From: Thalassospira profundimaris WP0211
GTDB lineage: Bacteria; Pseudomonadota; Alphaproteobacteria; Rhodospirillales; Thalassospiraceae
Assembly: GCF_000300275.1 (NCBI RefSeq)
Contig: NZ_AMRN01000002.1
Span: 372,001 to 436,000 of the forward strand
Length of the DNA: 64,000 nucleotides
Direction of reading: 5' to 3'
The notes under the pieces were generated by a model. The model was not told the origin of the DNA, searched no databases, and saw only the letters and a list, made by a program, of their open reading frames with translations. Position 1 is the stretch's first letter, and each line of letters starts with the position of its first letter. The position numbers and the translations under genes were made by a program. This document shows positions 28,575-36,894 of the stretch, one piece after another.

Positions 28575-31254
28575 CGAGAATCTCCTTTATCTCCGGCACG
28601 CAGGATCCGCATCCTGTTCCGGCCTGAAGCAGGCGGCCGATATCGGTCGCCGTCACGGCATTCTGTTCAGAGATGGCTTTGCTGATTGCGGCCAAGCCAA
28701 CCGAGAAGCACGAACAAATCAGGCGATCATTGATCGCCCCGGCATCGGGCATCCGCCCAGCCAAAAGCGCGTTGCGTTCAACCGGCGCGATGGCATCCGC
28801 ACCAAACAGGTTTGAAACCCAGTCACGACCAAGTGCCGGACGATCCGGGCCGACAAACAGCGCGGCGGTAATGCGATCACCCTCGAGGCGGGCAAACCGA
28901 TGGACACCCTTGTTGGCGTCGGAATATTCAATGATCTGCTCAACGTCCCTGCTTGCTGTAATCGGCAAAAGGGATTTAAACAGGATCGTGGCATCACCGG
29001 CGATTTCGTAAACCATGCTGCCCGGTCCGGTCGCACCGACCCAGTAGGGCAGTTTGGAAAGATCGACCGGCGTACTTGAAAACAGCAATCCCTGCCATTT
29101 GGCGCTAAACGGTTCGAGGGCGACCGGAATATGTTTGCTTTCGGGTTGGCCGGAGTGGGGGTCAACATTGGGGGGCTGTAGTCGACCAATCCCACCCGCG
29201 GCCGAGAAGACATCGTTCCAGTGCATCGGAACGAAAACCTGTCCTGGTGTTTGTGCATCCGTAATTGCCACCCGCATCAACGCAGTGCCATGCGGGCTTC
29301 TGATCCGGGCGATCCCGCCATCAGCAAGGCCGTAAAGCGCAGCATCCTTTGGGTGAATTTCAAGCAACGGTTCGGGGCGATGCGCGCTGAGCCGGGCAGC
29401 AGTACCTGTGCGCGTCATGGTGTGCCATTGATCGCGGTAACGGCCGCTATTGGCAATCAGCGGATATTCCCGGCTGGTTTGAGATTGCGGGCCGCTGTGG
29501 GTAAGGCCAAGCATCTTGGCGCGACCACTTGATGTGGTGAAGATGCCATCGCCATAAAGACGTGTTGCGCCATTCGCCGGCTGAGATTTGCGCGATGCCG
29601 GCCATTGAAACGGTGCCATACTGTCATAGGCCGATTTTCTGGCCTTGTGCCATGCGCCGATATCAAAGGCACGTGTGCCATCATTTTCGAATTCCGACAG
29701 GGCGGCGTGCTCGTCAAAGATGTCGCTTGGGTCCTTGTATTTGAACGCCTTGGCATAGCCCATGGCCTTGGCGACTTCGGACATGATCCACCAGTCTGGC
29801 TTGGCATTGCCAAGGGTTTCTCGGAACGGGCGTTGGCGCGAAATGCGGCGTTCGGAATTGGTGACCGTGCCCGATTTTTCGGCCCAACCAGCAGCGGGGA
29901 GTTTGATGTCGGCATGGCGCAATGTATCGGTATCGTTCACCACGTCCGAAACAATCACCAAAGGACAGCGCGACAGCGCAAGCCGGACGCGATCGGAATC
30001 CGGAAGGCTGACGGCTGGGTTGGTCGCCATGATCCACACGGCCTTGATTTCCCCCCGCTCAATGGCGCGGAACATATCAACCGCCTTGTATCCTTCGCCC
30101 TGTTCAAGAACATCGGATTTCCAGAACCGACGCACGCGATCAACATCAGTCGGGTCATTGGGGTTCATGTGGGCGGCCAACTGATTGGCAAGCCCGCCAA
30201 CTTCGCGTCCGCCCATGGCATTGGGCTGGCCGGTGACGGAAAACGGGCTTGAACCCGGCTTTCCGACGCGCCCTGTTGCCAGATGGCAATTAAGGATCGA
30301 GTTGACCTTGTCCGATCCGCTTGAGGACTGGTTTACCCCTTGCGAGAACACCGTGACAGTGCGTTCAAAGGCAGCAAACCAGTTAAAGAACGTTTCCAGT
30401 TTTCCCAGACCCGAGCCGAGTTCATCAGCGCTTTCATGGGTGTCGAGCCCGCATTTTTCTGCGGTTGTCTCGATATCGGGGCAGTCAGCACGTGCTTCTG
30501 CCACGGCGTGTTCGTAGCCGGTCACATGACGGGCCACGTAACGAAGATCGGTATTGCGGGTTTGATCAAGCCAGGCCAGCAACCCGTTAAACAGGGCAAC
30601 GTCGCTGCCCGGTTTGATCGGCAGGTGCAGATCCGCAATATCGCAACTTGCCGTCCGCCTGGGATCAATCACGACGATCTTTGTGCCGTGCTTTTCCTTG
30701 GCCGCGCGCAGGCGCTGGTTCAGCACCGGGTGACACCATGCCAGATTTGATCCGGTCAGAATGACCAGATCGGCGATTTCAAGATCCTCGTAACAGCCCG
30801 GCACAACGTCAGCGCCAAACGCCCGCTTATGCCCGACAACGGTCGAGGCCATGCACAGCCGGGAATTGGTATCGATATGCGGCGATCCGATGAAGCCTTT
30901 GATCAGCTTGTTGGCAACATAGTAATCCTCGGTCAGAAGTTGACCCGAGACATAAAATGCCACCGATTTCGGACCATGTTGATCGATGGTATCGCGCAGG
31001 CGCTTTGCCGTTTCGCCAATCGCATCATTCCATGCGACCTGCTTGCCATCGACTTCGGGTTCCAGCAGGCGAATATCGCGCTGTTCCTCGGCCATAATAG
31101 TATCGATCAGCGCGGCACCCTTTGAGCATGTCCGCCCAAAGTTGGCCGGATGATCCGGATCGCCACCGACGGCCCATCCATCGCGGGTTGGTGAAATGAT
31201 CAAGCCACAGCCAACACCGCAATAGGGGCAGGTTGTTTTGACCTCATCCTGCAT
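28546..31254 (-). CDS. nasA: Assimilatory nitrate reductase catalytic subunit
   Basis: 902 residues. The N-terminal [4Fe-4S] motif is CPYCGVGCGLI with a fourth Cys in RTCSKG. The large molybdopterin oxidoreductase core includes GQLLTEDYYVANK and SRLCMAS (Cys ligand of Mo expected here), and a molydopterin-dinucleotide-binding domain lies about 570-690. A C-terminal BFD-like [2Fe-2S] module (LICSCFSVG, GCGSCVPEI) accepts electrons. It has no Tat signal and is cytoplasmic. It reduces nitrate to nitrite for NirBD. It overlaps nirD by 11 bases and cysG by 29, so translation is coupled. Confidence 0.95.
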   Translation of the reverse strand: MQDEVKTTCPYCGVGCGLIISPTRDGWAVGGDPDHPANFGRTCSKGAALIDTIMAEEQRDIRLLEPEVDGKQVAWNDAIGETAKRLRDTIDQHGPKSVAFYVSGQLLTEDYYVANKLIKGFIGSPHIDTNSRLCMASTVVGHKRAFGADVVPGCYEDLEIADLVILTGSNLAWCHPVLNQRLRAAKEKHGTKIVVIDPRRTASCDIADLHLPIKPGSDVALFNGLLAWLDQTRNTDLRYVARHVTGYEHAVAEARADCPDIETTAEKCGLDTHESADELGSGLGKLETFFNWFAAFERTVTVFSQGVNQSSSGSDKVNSILNCHLATGRVGKPGSSPFSVTGQPNAMGGREVGGLANQLAAHMNPNDPTDVDRVRRFWKSDVLEQGEGYKAVDMFRAIERGEIKAVWIMATNPAVSLPDSDRVRLALSRCPLVIVSDVVNDTDTLRHADIKLPAAGWAEKSGTVTNSERRISRQRPFRETLGNAKPDWWIMSEVAKAMGYAKAFKYKDPSDIFDEHAALSEFENDGTRAFDIGAWHKARKSAYDSMAPFQWPASRKSQPANGATRLYGDGIFTTSSGRAKMLGLTHSGPQSQTSREYPLIANSGRYRDQWHTMTRTGTAARLSAHRPEPLLEIHPKDAALYGLADGGIARIRSPHGTALMRVAITDAQTPGQVFVPMHWNDVFSAAGGIGRLQPPNVDPHSGQPESKHIPVALEPFSAKWQGLLFSSTPVDLSKLPYWVGATGPGSMVYEIAGDATILFKSLLPITASRDVEQIIEYSDANKGVHRFARLEGDRITAALFVGPDRPALGRDWVSNLFGADAIAPVERNALLAGRMPDAGAINDRLICSCFSVGLAAISKAISEQNAVTATDIGRLLQAGTGCGSCVPEIKEILDDVLPRAAE

Positions 31255-31594
31255 GGCGCAATCCAGCTTGCAGTTCTGTCAGGCCAACACGCACAACGCC
31301 GTTCACGACCTGACATTCGACTTTGGCGGCACACCCGTCATCGGGGCCCTGGGCTTCACCGGTTTCAAGTGAAAACACCATGTTATGAAGCGGGCAGGTC
31401 ACGAAATGACCATGGACGATGCCCTGTGCCAGCGGTCCCTGTTTGTGCGGGCAGCGGTCGAGCAGGGCAAAGACCTGATCATCAAGTGTTCGGAAAATCG
31501 CGATGCGATCGGTTTCGGTTTGCAAGGTGCGGGCCCCCTGCTGCGGGATGGCAGAGGCAGGGCCAACTTCTACCCATGTCAGATTATCGCTCAT
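31244..31594 (-). CDS. nirD: Nitrite reductase small subunit (Rieske-type)
   Basis: 116 residues, the normal NirD length. The Rieske-like fold shows Cys-Pro-His (CPHKQGPLAQG) and Cys-Pro-Leu-His (TCPLHN), both metal-ligand pairs present. It partners NirB in NADH-dependent reduction of nitrite to ammonium. It starts 5 bases after nirB ends and overlaps nasA. Confidence 0.95.
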   Translation of the reverse strand: MSDNLTWVEVGPASAIPQQGARTLQTETDRIAIFRTLDDQVFALLDRCPHKQGPLAQGIVHGHFVTCPLHNMVFSLETGEAQGPDDGCAAKVECQVVNGVVRVGLTELQAGLRHAG

Positions 31595-31599
31595 CTGTC

Positions 31600-34071
31600 T
31601 TACTCCGCTGCAATTATGGAAAGGGGATTGAATTCATGCGCATCAACGCCTTCGGAGGCGCGCTCTGCCCATGGATCAATCTGCGCTGTTTTCTGACTGA
31701 TCATGAAGCGATCAAACAATGCTTTGCGATTGTCTTCATCATCGACAACACGTTCCTGAACATGTTTCAGGCCAACTCGCTCGATCCAGGGGGCGGTGCG
31801 TTCAAGATAGCGGGCCTCTTCACGGTATAGCTGTATGAAGGCGCCGCAATATTCCTTGACCTCTTCGTCGGTTGTTACCTTGCACAGAAGGTCGGTTGCG
31901 CGGACGTGAATGCCGCCATTGCCGCCGACATGAAGGTCCCAGCCACCATCGGTTGCCACAACACCAAAATCCTTGATCGTGGCTTCCGCGCAGTTACGTG
32001 GGCAGCCCGAAACAGCCATTTTGAACTTGTGGGGCATCCATGATCCCCAGGTCATTTTTTCCAGCTCGACAGCCATGCCCATCGACATCTGGGTGCCAAA
32101 GCGACACCATTCCTGCCCAACACAGCTTTTGACGGTTCGAAGCGATTTGCCATAGGCATGACCCGATACCATGCCCGCCGAATTCAGGTCGGCCCAGACC
32201 GCTGGCAGGTCTTCTTTCTTGACCCCAAGAAGGTCAATACGCTGACCACCTGTGACCTTGACGGTCGGGATTTCGAATTTATCGGCGACATCGGCGATGG
32301 CGCGCAGTTCGCGCGGGTTGGTCAAGCCACCCCACATGCGCGGAATGACCGAATAAGTCCCGTCTTTCTGGATGTTGGCGTGTACACGTTCGTTGATAAA
32401 ACGCGATGCACCATGATCAACATATTCACCCGGCCATGCAGCCAGCAGGTAATAGTTCAAAGCCGGACGGCAAACATGGCAGCCATCAGATGACTTCCAT
32501 TCCAGTTCCTGCATGACAGCCGGCATGGATTTCAGGTTTTTGGCAATGATCAGACGACGGACACTGTCATGATCATGATCGGTGCAGGTACAGATCGGCT
32601 TGACCGTCGCGGCCTGATAGTCGCCGCCAAGGGTTGCAGCCAACAGGTTTTCAACAAGGCCAGAGCATGACCCGCAGGATGCCGATGCCTTGGTATGGCC
32701 TTTGACCTCATCAAGGGTCGTCAGGCTCTTTTCACTGATGGCGGCAACGATCGATCCTTTGCAAACGCCGTTACAGCCACAAATTTCTGCATCGTCTGGC
32801 AGGGCTGCAACGGCATCAAGAGGGTTTCCAGAAGATCCCCCCGCAAATGCCTGACCAAAGGCAAGTGTGTCACGCAGTTCGGTGACATCTTCGCCATCCT
32901 TCATCAGCTGGAAATACCAGCCGCCATCAGATGTGTCGCCATACAGGACCGCACCCTTGACCTTGCCGTCTTCAAGCACGATACGCTTGTAAACGCCGCG
33001 ACCGGCATCGCGGAAAACGATTTCCTCTGTCTCGCCGCCGCCGGAAAAATCACCTGCGGAAAAGACATCGACGCCTGTCACCTTAAGCTTGGTCGAGGTG
33101 ACTGAGCCGGTATAGCCATCCGTTTCGATTTCGGCCATGTGATCGGCGAGTGATTTGGCCATTTCAAACAGCGGAGCGACCAGGCCATAACATTGACCGC
33201 GATGCTGAACACATTCGCCAACGGCAAAAATCGCCGGATCACTGGTGGTCATGACATCGTCAACCACGATGCCGCGTTCGACTGCAACACCCGCGTCTGC
33301 GGCAAGGCGCCCATTTGGGCGAATGCCAACAGCCATAACCACCAGATCAGCCGGGATCATACGTCCGTCTTTAAGGCGAACGCCGGTAACATGTTCACTG
33401 CCAACGATTTCGGCGGTATCGGCCTCGGTAATCACCGTGATGCCGCGACGTTCCAGTTCTTGCGCCAGAAGATAACCAGCCGACGGGTCAAGCTGGCGTT
33501 CCATAACATGGCCTGCCAGATGCAAAACCGTGACATTCATGCCGCGCGATTGCAGGCCAACGGCCGCTTCAAGGCCCAGAAGGCCGCCACCGACGATGAC
33601 CGCCGGGCCGCCCTTGGCAGCAGCACCAAGCATGGTCTCGACATCATCGACATCGCGGAATGTCACAACACCATCAAGCTTATGGCCCGGAACCGGGATA
33701 ATGATCGGATCGGAACCGGTGGCAAGCAGCAGTTCGTCATATTCGGTTTCCGTACCGCTTTTGGAAATCACCACCTTGCGGTCGCGGTCAATCTTGACCA
33801 CCGGGTCGCCGGAATAAAGATAGATATTGTTTTCCGTGTACCACTCGGGCGTGTTGATGACGATTTCGTCGAAGTCCTTTTCGCCCGAAAGCAACGGCGA
33901 GAGCATGATACGGTTATAGTTCACGCGCGGTTCGGCACCGAAAACCGTAATGTCGTATTTGTCTGGTGCGCGCGACAGGATTTCTTCGACGGTGCGCATG
34001 CCAGCCATACCGTTGCCGATGACAACCAGGCGGGATTTTGCGGTTCTTAATGCTGCAGTGACGTGGTTCAT
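31600..34071 (-). CDS. nirB: Nitrite reductase [NAD(P)H] large subunit
   Basis: 823 residues from the ATG at 34071 (MNHVTAALRTAKS), with GAGGAGCC upstream on the minus strand. FAD and NAD(P)H domains (VVIGNGMAGMRTVEEIL, VIVGGGLLGLEAAVGL) are followed by a BFD-like [2Fe-2S] region (ICGCNGVCKGSI, CGSCSGLVE) and the siroheme/[4Fe-4S] sulfite/nitrite reductase domain (CVGQEWCRFGTQ, SGCPRNCAEATIKDFG). It reduces nitrite to ammonium with six electrons. It is first in the operon nirB-nirD-nasA-cysG, behind a leader with an attenuator. Confidence 0.97.
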   Translation of the reverse strand: MNHVTAALRTAKSRLVVIGNGMAGMRTVEEILSRAPDKYDITVFGAEPRVNYNRIMLSPLLSGEKDFDEIVINTPEWYTENNIYLYSGDPVVKIDRDRKVVISKSGTETEYDELLLATGSDPIIIPVPGHKLDGVVTFRDVDDVETMLGAAAKGGPAVIVGGGLLGLEAAVGLQSRGMNVTVLHLAGHVMERQLDPSAGYLLAQELERRGITVITEADTAEIVGSEHVTGVRLKDGRMIPADLVVMAVGIRPNGRLAADAGVAVERGIVVDDVMTTSDPAIFAVGECVQHRGQCYGLVAPLFEMAKSLADHMAEIETDGYTGSVTSTKLKVTGVDVFSAGDFSGGGETEEIVFRDAGRGVYKRIVLEDGKVKGAVLYGDTSDGGWYFQLMKDGEDVTELRDTLAFGQAFAGGSSGNPLDAVAALPDDAEICGCNGVCKGSIVAAISEKSLTTLDEVKGHTKASASCGSCSGLVENLLAATLGGDYQAATVKPICTCTDHDHDSVRRLIIAKNLKSMPAVMQELEWKSSDGCHVCRPALNYYLLAAWPGEYVDHGASRFINERVHANIQKDGTYSVIPRMWGGLTNPRELRAIADVADKFEIPTVKVTGGQRIDLLGVKKEDLPAVWADLNSAGMVSGHAYGKSLRTVKSCVGQEWCRFGTQMSMGMAVELEKMTWGSWMPHKFKMAVSGCPRNCAEATIKDFGVVATDGGWDLHVGGNGGIHVRATDLLCKVTTDEEVKEYCGAFIQLYREEARYLERTAPWIERVGLKHVQERVVDDEDNRKALFDRFMISQKTAQIDPWAERASEGVDAHEFNPLSIIAAE

Positions 34072-34110
34072 TTGTCTCTGGCTCCTCGTCGCGGGATGCG
34101 AAGTTGGCAC

Positions 34111-34163
34111 AAAAAAACGCCCGATGCGGCCTGCTCCCAAAAGAGGCATTTCGCAACGGACGT
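34111..34163 (-). terminator. Intrinsic attenuator in the nirB leader
   Basis: On the minus strand ACGTCCGTTGCG (34163-34152) pairs with CGCATCGGGCGT (34128-34117) with one T-T mismatch, and seven T follow (34117-34111). It ends about 40 bases before the nirB start, so it would stop transcription before the genes unless prevented. Its 5' arm overlaps the P2 hairpin at 34157-34172, so both cannot form at once. Confidence 0.8.
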
Positions 34164-34191
34164 CATTATCCGGTGAACCCGTCGTTGGATT
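34157..34191 (-). promoter_or_regulatory. NasT (ANTAR) antitermination target in the nirB leader
   Basis: On the minus strand, P1 is AATCC-AACGAC-GGGTT (34191-34176), then CAC, then P2 CGGAT-AATGAC-GTCCG (34172-34157). Both are 5-bp stems with 6-base loops having A at loop position 1 and G at position 4. This is the two-hairpin signature known for RNA targets of ANTAR proteins. P2 uses bases of the terminator 5' arm, so binding of NasT would keep transcription going. nasT and nasS lie in the same locus. Confidence 0.8.
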
Positions 34192-34258
34192 CTATATATA
34201 TGAGATCGGCATTTCGCCGGAGCCGCAGGCGACACTGCCCGCGCTCATGCCTCTCTAT

Positions 34259-34276
34259 ATTCAAGTGGCATGCCAA
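34259..34276 (-). promoter_or_regulatory. Sigma-54-like promoter for nirB
   Basis: On the minus strand TGGCATGCCACTTGA (34275-34261): GG and GA are 10 bases apart, against the consensus TGGCACG-N4-TTGC. The -12 dinucleotide is GA instead of GC. It would start the leader near 34249. Confidence 0.5.
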
Positions 34277-34289
34277 AAACTATACTTCG

Positions 34290-34326
34290 GAAAAATATCT
34301 GATAAGCGTTTGAAAAATATCTGATA
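34290..34326. promoter_or_regulatory. Tandem operator-like repeats between nirB and narK
   Basis: GAAAAATATCTGATA occurs at 34290-34304 and 34312-34326, exactly 22 bases apart (two helical turns). The second copy extends to a perfect palindrome AAAATATC-T-GATATTTT. The pair lies just upstream of the nirB sigma-54-like promoter, where an activator or repressor would act. The regulator is unknown. Confidence 0.5.
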
Positions 34327-34525
34327 TTTTCACCTTCCTGTTTTACCAGTGACCAATGGAAATGCTATGAGTGATTAAAATATAAACAGTTAAAAATGAT
34401 GGTGATCTTTTTTTGTGCATTTGTCAGGCGTTTTGAGTTCTGCGAAATTTCTCTGTGCAGATGCAGTGAGATAAAATTCCCATAAATCAGCTGTTTGGTG
34501 CGTTTTTCCCGCATCGCGGAAAAAT

Positions 34526-34541
34526 TGGCGCGGTGTTTGCA
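34526..34541 (+). promoter_or_regulatory. Sigma-54 promoter for the nitrate transporter
   Basis: TGGCGCGGTGTTTGCA: GG at 34527-34528 and GC at 34539-34540 with 10 bases between. It differs from TGGCACG-N4-TTGCA at one conserved position. Transcription would start near 34552, leaving a leader of about 240 bases before the start codon at 34790. Confidence 0.65.
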
Positions 34542-34577
34542 ATGTGGAATTCGTGTGAGCAGCTTTGACGAAAGCAG

Positions 34578-34622
34578 GCCCAATGACGGGTGGCTCACAG
34601 TTCTTCGTCCAACGGCGGACGA
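34578..34622 (+). promoter_or_regulatory. NasT (ANTAR) hairpin pair in the transporter leader
   Basis: GCCC-AATGAC-GGGT (34578-34591; three GC pairs and a GU) and TCGTCC-AACGGC-GGACGA (34605-34622; six pairs). Both loops are six bases with A1 and G4, as in the nirB leader, and the first loop is identical to nirB P2. No U-rich terminator follows, so the output may differ from that of nirB. Confidence 0.65.
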
Positions 34623-34677
34623 TCAGACGTTTGGAATTGCAGCGCGATGACCGCGCAGCCTTTCCGATACGAATGAC

Positions 34678-34773
34678 GGGCCGCCTGCAGACATCTTCCA
34701 GATGAAGCATTTAGGCCCATGGGGAAAAACCGTCGGTCGCTTACAACAGACATTCAGTGCTGTGCGGCCTAAA
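34678..34773 (+). promoter_or_regulatory. Alternative long-range pairings before the transporter start
   Basis: GGGCC (34678-34682) can pair with GGCCC (34714-34718), while the overlapping TTTAGGCC (34710-34717) can pair with GGCCTAAA (34766-34773). The two are mutually exclusive. The second ends three bases before the AAGGG ribosome site (34776-34780). It could control translation or transcript stability. Confidence 0.4.
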
Positions 34774-34789
34774 CGAAGGGCTTCTGATC

Positions 34790-36154
34790 ATGGAAATCAA
34801 GAACAAGGCTACACGCATAAATCTATTCAGTCTCAAGACTGTCCAGATGCGTACTTTCCACCTTACCTGGCTTTCATTCTTCCTGTGCTTCTTTGGTTGG
34901 TTCGGGATCGCACCGCTGATGCCGCTGGTGCGCGATGACCTGGGTCTTAGCAAAAGCGAAATCGGCAGTACCATCATTGCCTCGGTCGCGATTACGGTTC
35001 TGGTCCGACTTTTGATCGGACCGCTTTGCGACAAGATCGGCCCGCGCAAGACTTATACCGGTCTTCTGGTGCTGGGGTCGCTTCCGGTCATGCTGATCGG
35101 TCTTGCCGACAGTTATGAAACCTTCCTGCTTGCCCGTCTGGCCATTGGCTCAATCGGCGCATCCTTTGTCATCACGCAGTATCATACCTCCATGATGTTT
35201 GCGCCAAACGTTGTCGGGACGGCCAATGCCACGACGGCGGGCTGGGGTAACCTTGGCGGTGGCGTGACCCAGATGGTCATGCCAGCAATCCTTGCGATGG
35301 TTCTTGGTTTTGGCGTGGCTGAAACCATGGGCTGGCGTCTGGCGATGGTGTTCCCGGGTGCGATCATGCTGGTTGTTGCCGTGCTGTACTGGGTCTTCAC
35401 CACCGACTGCCCGGAAGGCAACTATGCCGACATGCGCAAAAGTGGCGCGCTGAAGCCGGAAGACGATACTGCCGGTGCCGCCAAGGGCATGATGGCTGCT
35501 GTTTCCGATTACCGTGTCTGGGCATTGTTCCTGGTGTATGCCGCCTGCTTTGGTGTCGAACTGACGATCAACAACATTGCAGCGATCTATTTCTTCGACA
35601 AGTTTGAGCTTTCATTGGCAAGCGCTGGCATGATTGCCGGTCTGTTTGGTTTGATGAACATTTTTGCCCGTACGCTGGGCGGTGTGTTCTCTGACAAATT
35701 TGCTGCCAAAGGTGGTCTTTCGGGTCGTGTGAAATTCCTGTTCATGGCACTGTTCATCGAAGGCATCGCACTTGTTGCCTTCTCGCAGATGGAAGCACTG
35801 GTTGTGGCCGTTTCGGTAATGATCGTCTTCTCGCTGTTTGTTCAGATGTCAGAAGGTGCGACCTTCGGGATTGTGCCGTTCGTTAACCGCAAGGCGCTTG
35901 GCTCTGTTGCCGGTATTGTCGGTGCGGGCGGTAATGCTGGCGCGGTCGCAGCGGGCTTCCTGTTCAAGTCCGAAGCACTTACCTATCAGGAAGGTCTTCT
36001 GTATCTCGGTTTGGCTGTGATCATCTGCTCGTTTGCAGCTTTGGCGGTGCGTTTCTCGGCGGAAACCCAGGCCGAAGAAAAGGCACGTTTCGATGCAGCA
36101 CAGTCAGAACGTTTTGGAACTTCGGGTACAGCGCAGCCGGTTCCGGCTGAATAA
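34790..36154 (+). CDS. Nitrate/nitrite transporter (NarK/NasA type, MFS)
   Basis: 454 residues from the ATG at 34790 with AAGGG upstream. There are twelve predicted membrane segments. The signature regions include GWFGIAPLMPLVRDDLGLSK in the first helix and loop, RLLIGPLCDKIGPRKTY, the nitrate signature GWGNLGGG in helix 5, and the second one in VGAGGNAGAV. Conserved Arg residues lie in helices 2 and 8. It imports nitrate and/or nitrite for the divergent nasA and nirBD. nasT and nasS follow in the same direction. Confidence 0.93.
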   Translation: MEIKNKATRINLFSLKTVQMRTFHLTWLSFFLCFFGWFGIAPLMPLVRDDLGLSKSEIGSTIIASVAITVLVRLLIGPLCDKIGPRKTYTGLLVLGSLPVMLIGLADSYETFLLARLAIGSIGASFVITQYHTSMMFAPNVVGTANATTAGWGNLGGGVTQMVMPAILAMVLGFGVAETMGWRLAMVFPGAIMLVVAVLYWVFTTDCPEGNYADMRKSGALKPEDDTAGAAKGMMAAVSDYRVWALFLVYAACFGVELTINNIAAIYFFDKFELSLASAGMIAGLFGLMNIFARTLGGVFSDKFAAKGGLSGRVKFLFMALFIEGIALVAFSQMEALVVAVSVMIVFSLFVQMSEGATFGIVPFVNRKALGSVAGIVGAGGNAGAVAAGFLFKSEALTYQEGLLYLGLAVIICSFAALAVRFSAETQAEEKARFDAAQSERFGTSGTAQPVPAE

Positions 36155-36178
36155 GATACGCTGTTTGATATGATCTTC

Positions 36179-36206
36179 TCGGGATGCGGTTGGAACCGCA
36201 TCCCGA
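36179..36206 (+). terminator. Hairpin between transporter and nasT
   Basis: TCGGGATGCGGTT pairs with AACCGCATCCCGA (36179-36206) around a 2-base centre. There is no T-run on the plus strand, so it may slow, process or stabilise the transcript rather than end it. Confidence 0.5.
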
Positions 36207-36303
36207 AACCAATAATCCGGACCCGTAAACGGGACGGAGCATATAAAAAAATATCTCAGAGAGGCGCAGCCATATCAGGCTGTCAGGGAGTTAGGGTTAG
36301 TTG

Positions 36304-36891
36304 GTGAAGCTGGAAGAATTCAATATTCTGGTGATTGACGAAAATCCGGACCGTGCGGCGATTGTCGAACGTGGTCTGGTTGAAAGCGGCTATACCCGCG
36401 TGGCCCGTATCGGCACGTCCCATAATCTGGTTGAGCGCATTCAGGCGTTGGCGCCAGACATCATCATCATCGATCTTGAAAACCCCGACCGCGATACGCT
36501 TGAACAGATGTTTCAGGTGTCGCGCGCCATTGCGCGCCCGATTGCGATGTTCGTTGATCAAAGTGACGCATCCATGATCCACGAGGCGGTGTCGGCAGGT
36601 GTAAGTGCCTATGTGGTTGATGGCCTGCGTCAGGACCGCATTCGCCCGATTGTCGAAATGGCGATTTCGCGGTTCAACGTCTTTGATCAGCTGCGCCGCG
36701 AACGTGATGAAGCGCAGGCAAAGCTCAATGAACGCAAACTGATTGAACGGGCCAAGGGCATCCTGATGAAAGAAAAAGGTCTGTCCGAAGAAGATTCTTA
36801 TGCGCTGTTGCGCAAAAACGCCATGAAGCAAAATCGCAAGATTTACGAAATCGCGCAAAGCGTCATCACGGCGTTTCAGTTGGAGTTTTGA
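36304..36891 (+). CDS. nasT: NasT: ANTAR-domain antiterminator
   Basis: 195 residues from the GTG at 36304 (a TTG three bases earlier is possible), with TTAGGG upstream. An N-terminal receiver-like domain (NILVIDENPDRAAIVERGL, PDIIIIDLENPD) is followed by a coiled linker and the ANTAR RNA-binding domain (about 130-190: LIERAKGILMKEKGLSEEDS, then YEIAQSVITAFQ). It should bind the paired hexaloop hairpins in the nirB and transporter leaders when released from NasS by nitrate. It is followed directly by nasS. Confidence 0.95.
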   Translation: MKLEEFNILVIDENPDRAAIVERGLVESGYTRVARIGTSHNLVERIQALAPDIIIIDLENPDRDTLEQMFQVSRAIARPIAMFVDQSDASMIHEAVSAGVSAYVVDGLRQDRIRPIVEMAISRFNVFDQLRRERDEAQAKLNERKLIERAKGILMKEKGLSEEDSYALLRKNAMKQNRKIYEIAQSVITAFQLEF

Positions 36892-36894
36892 TGG

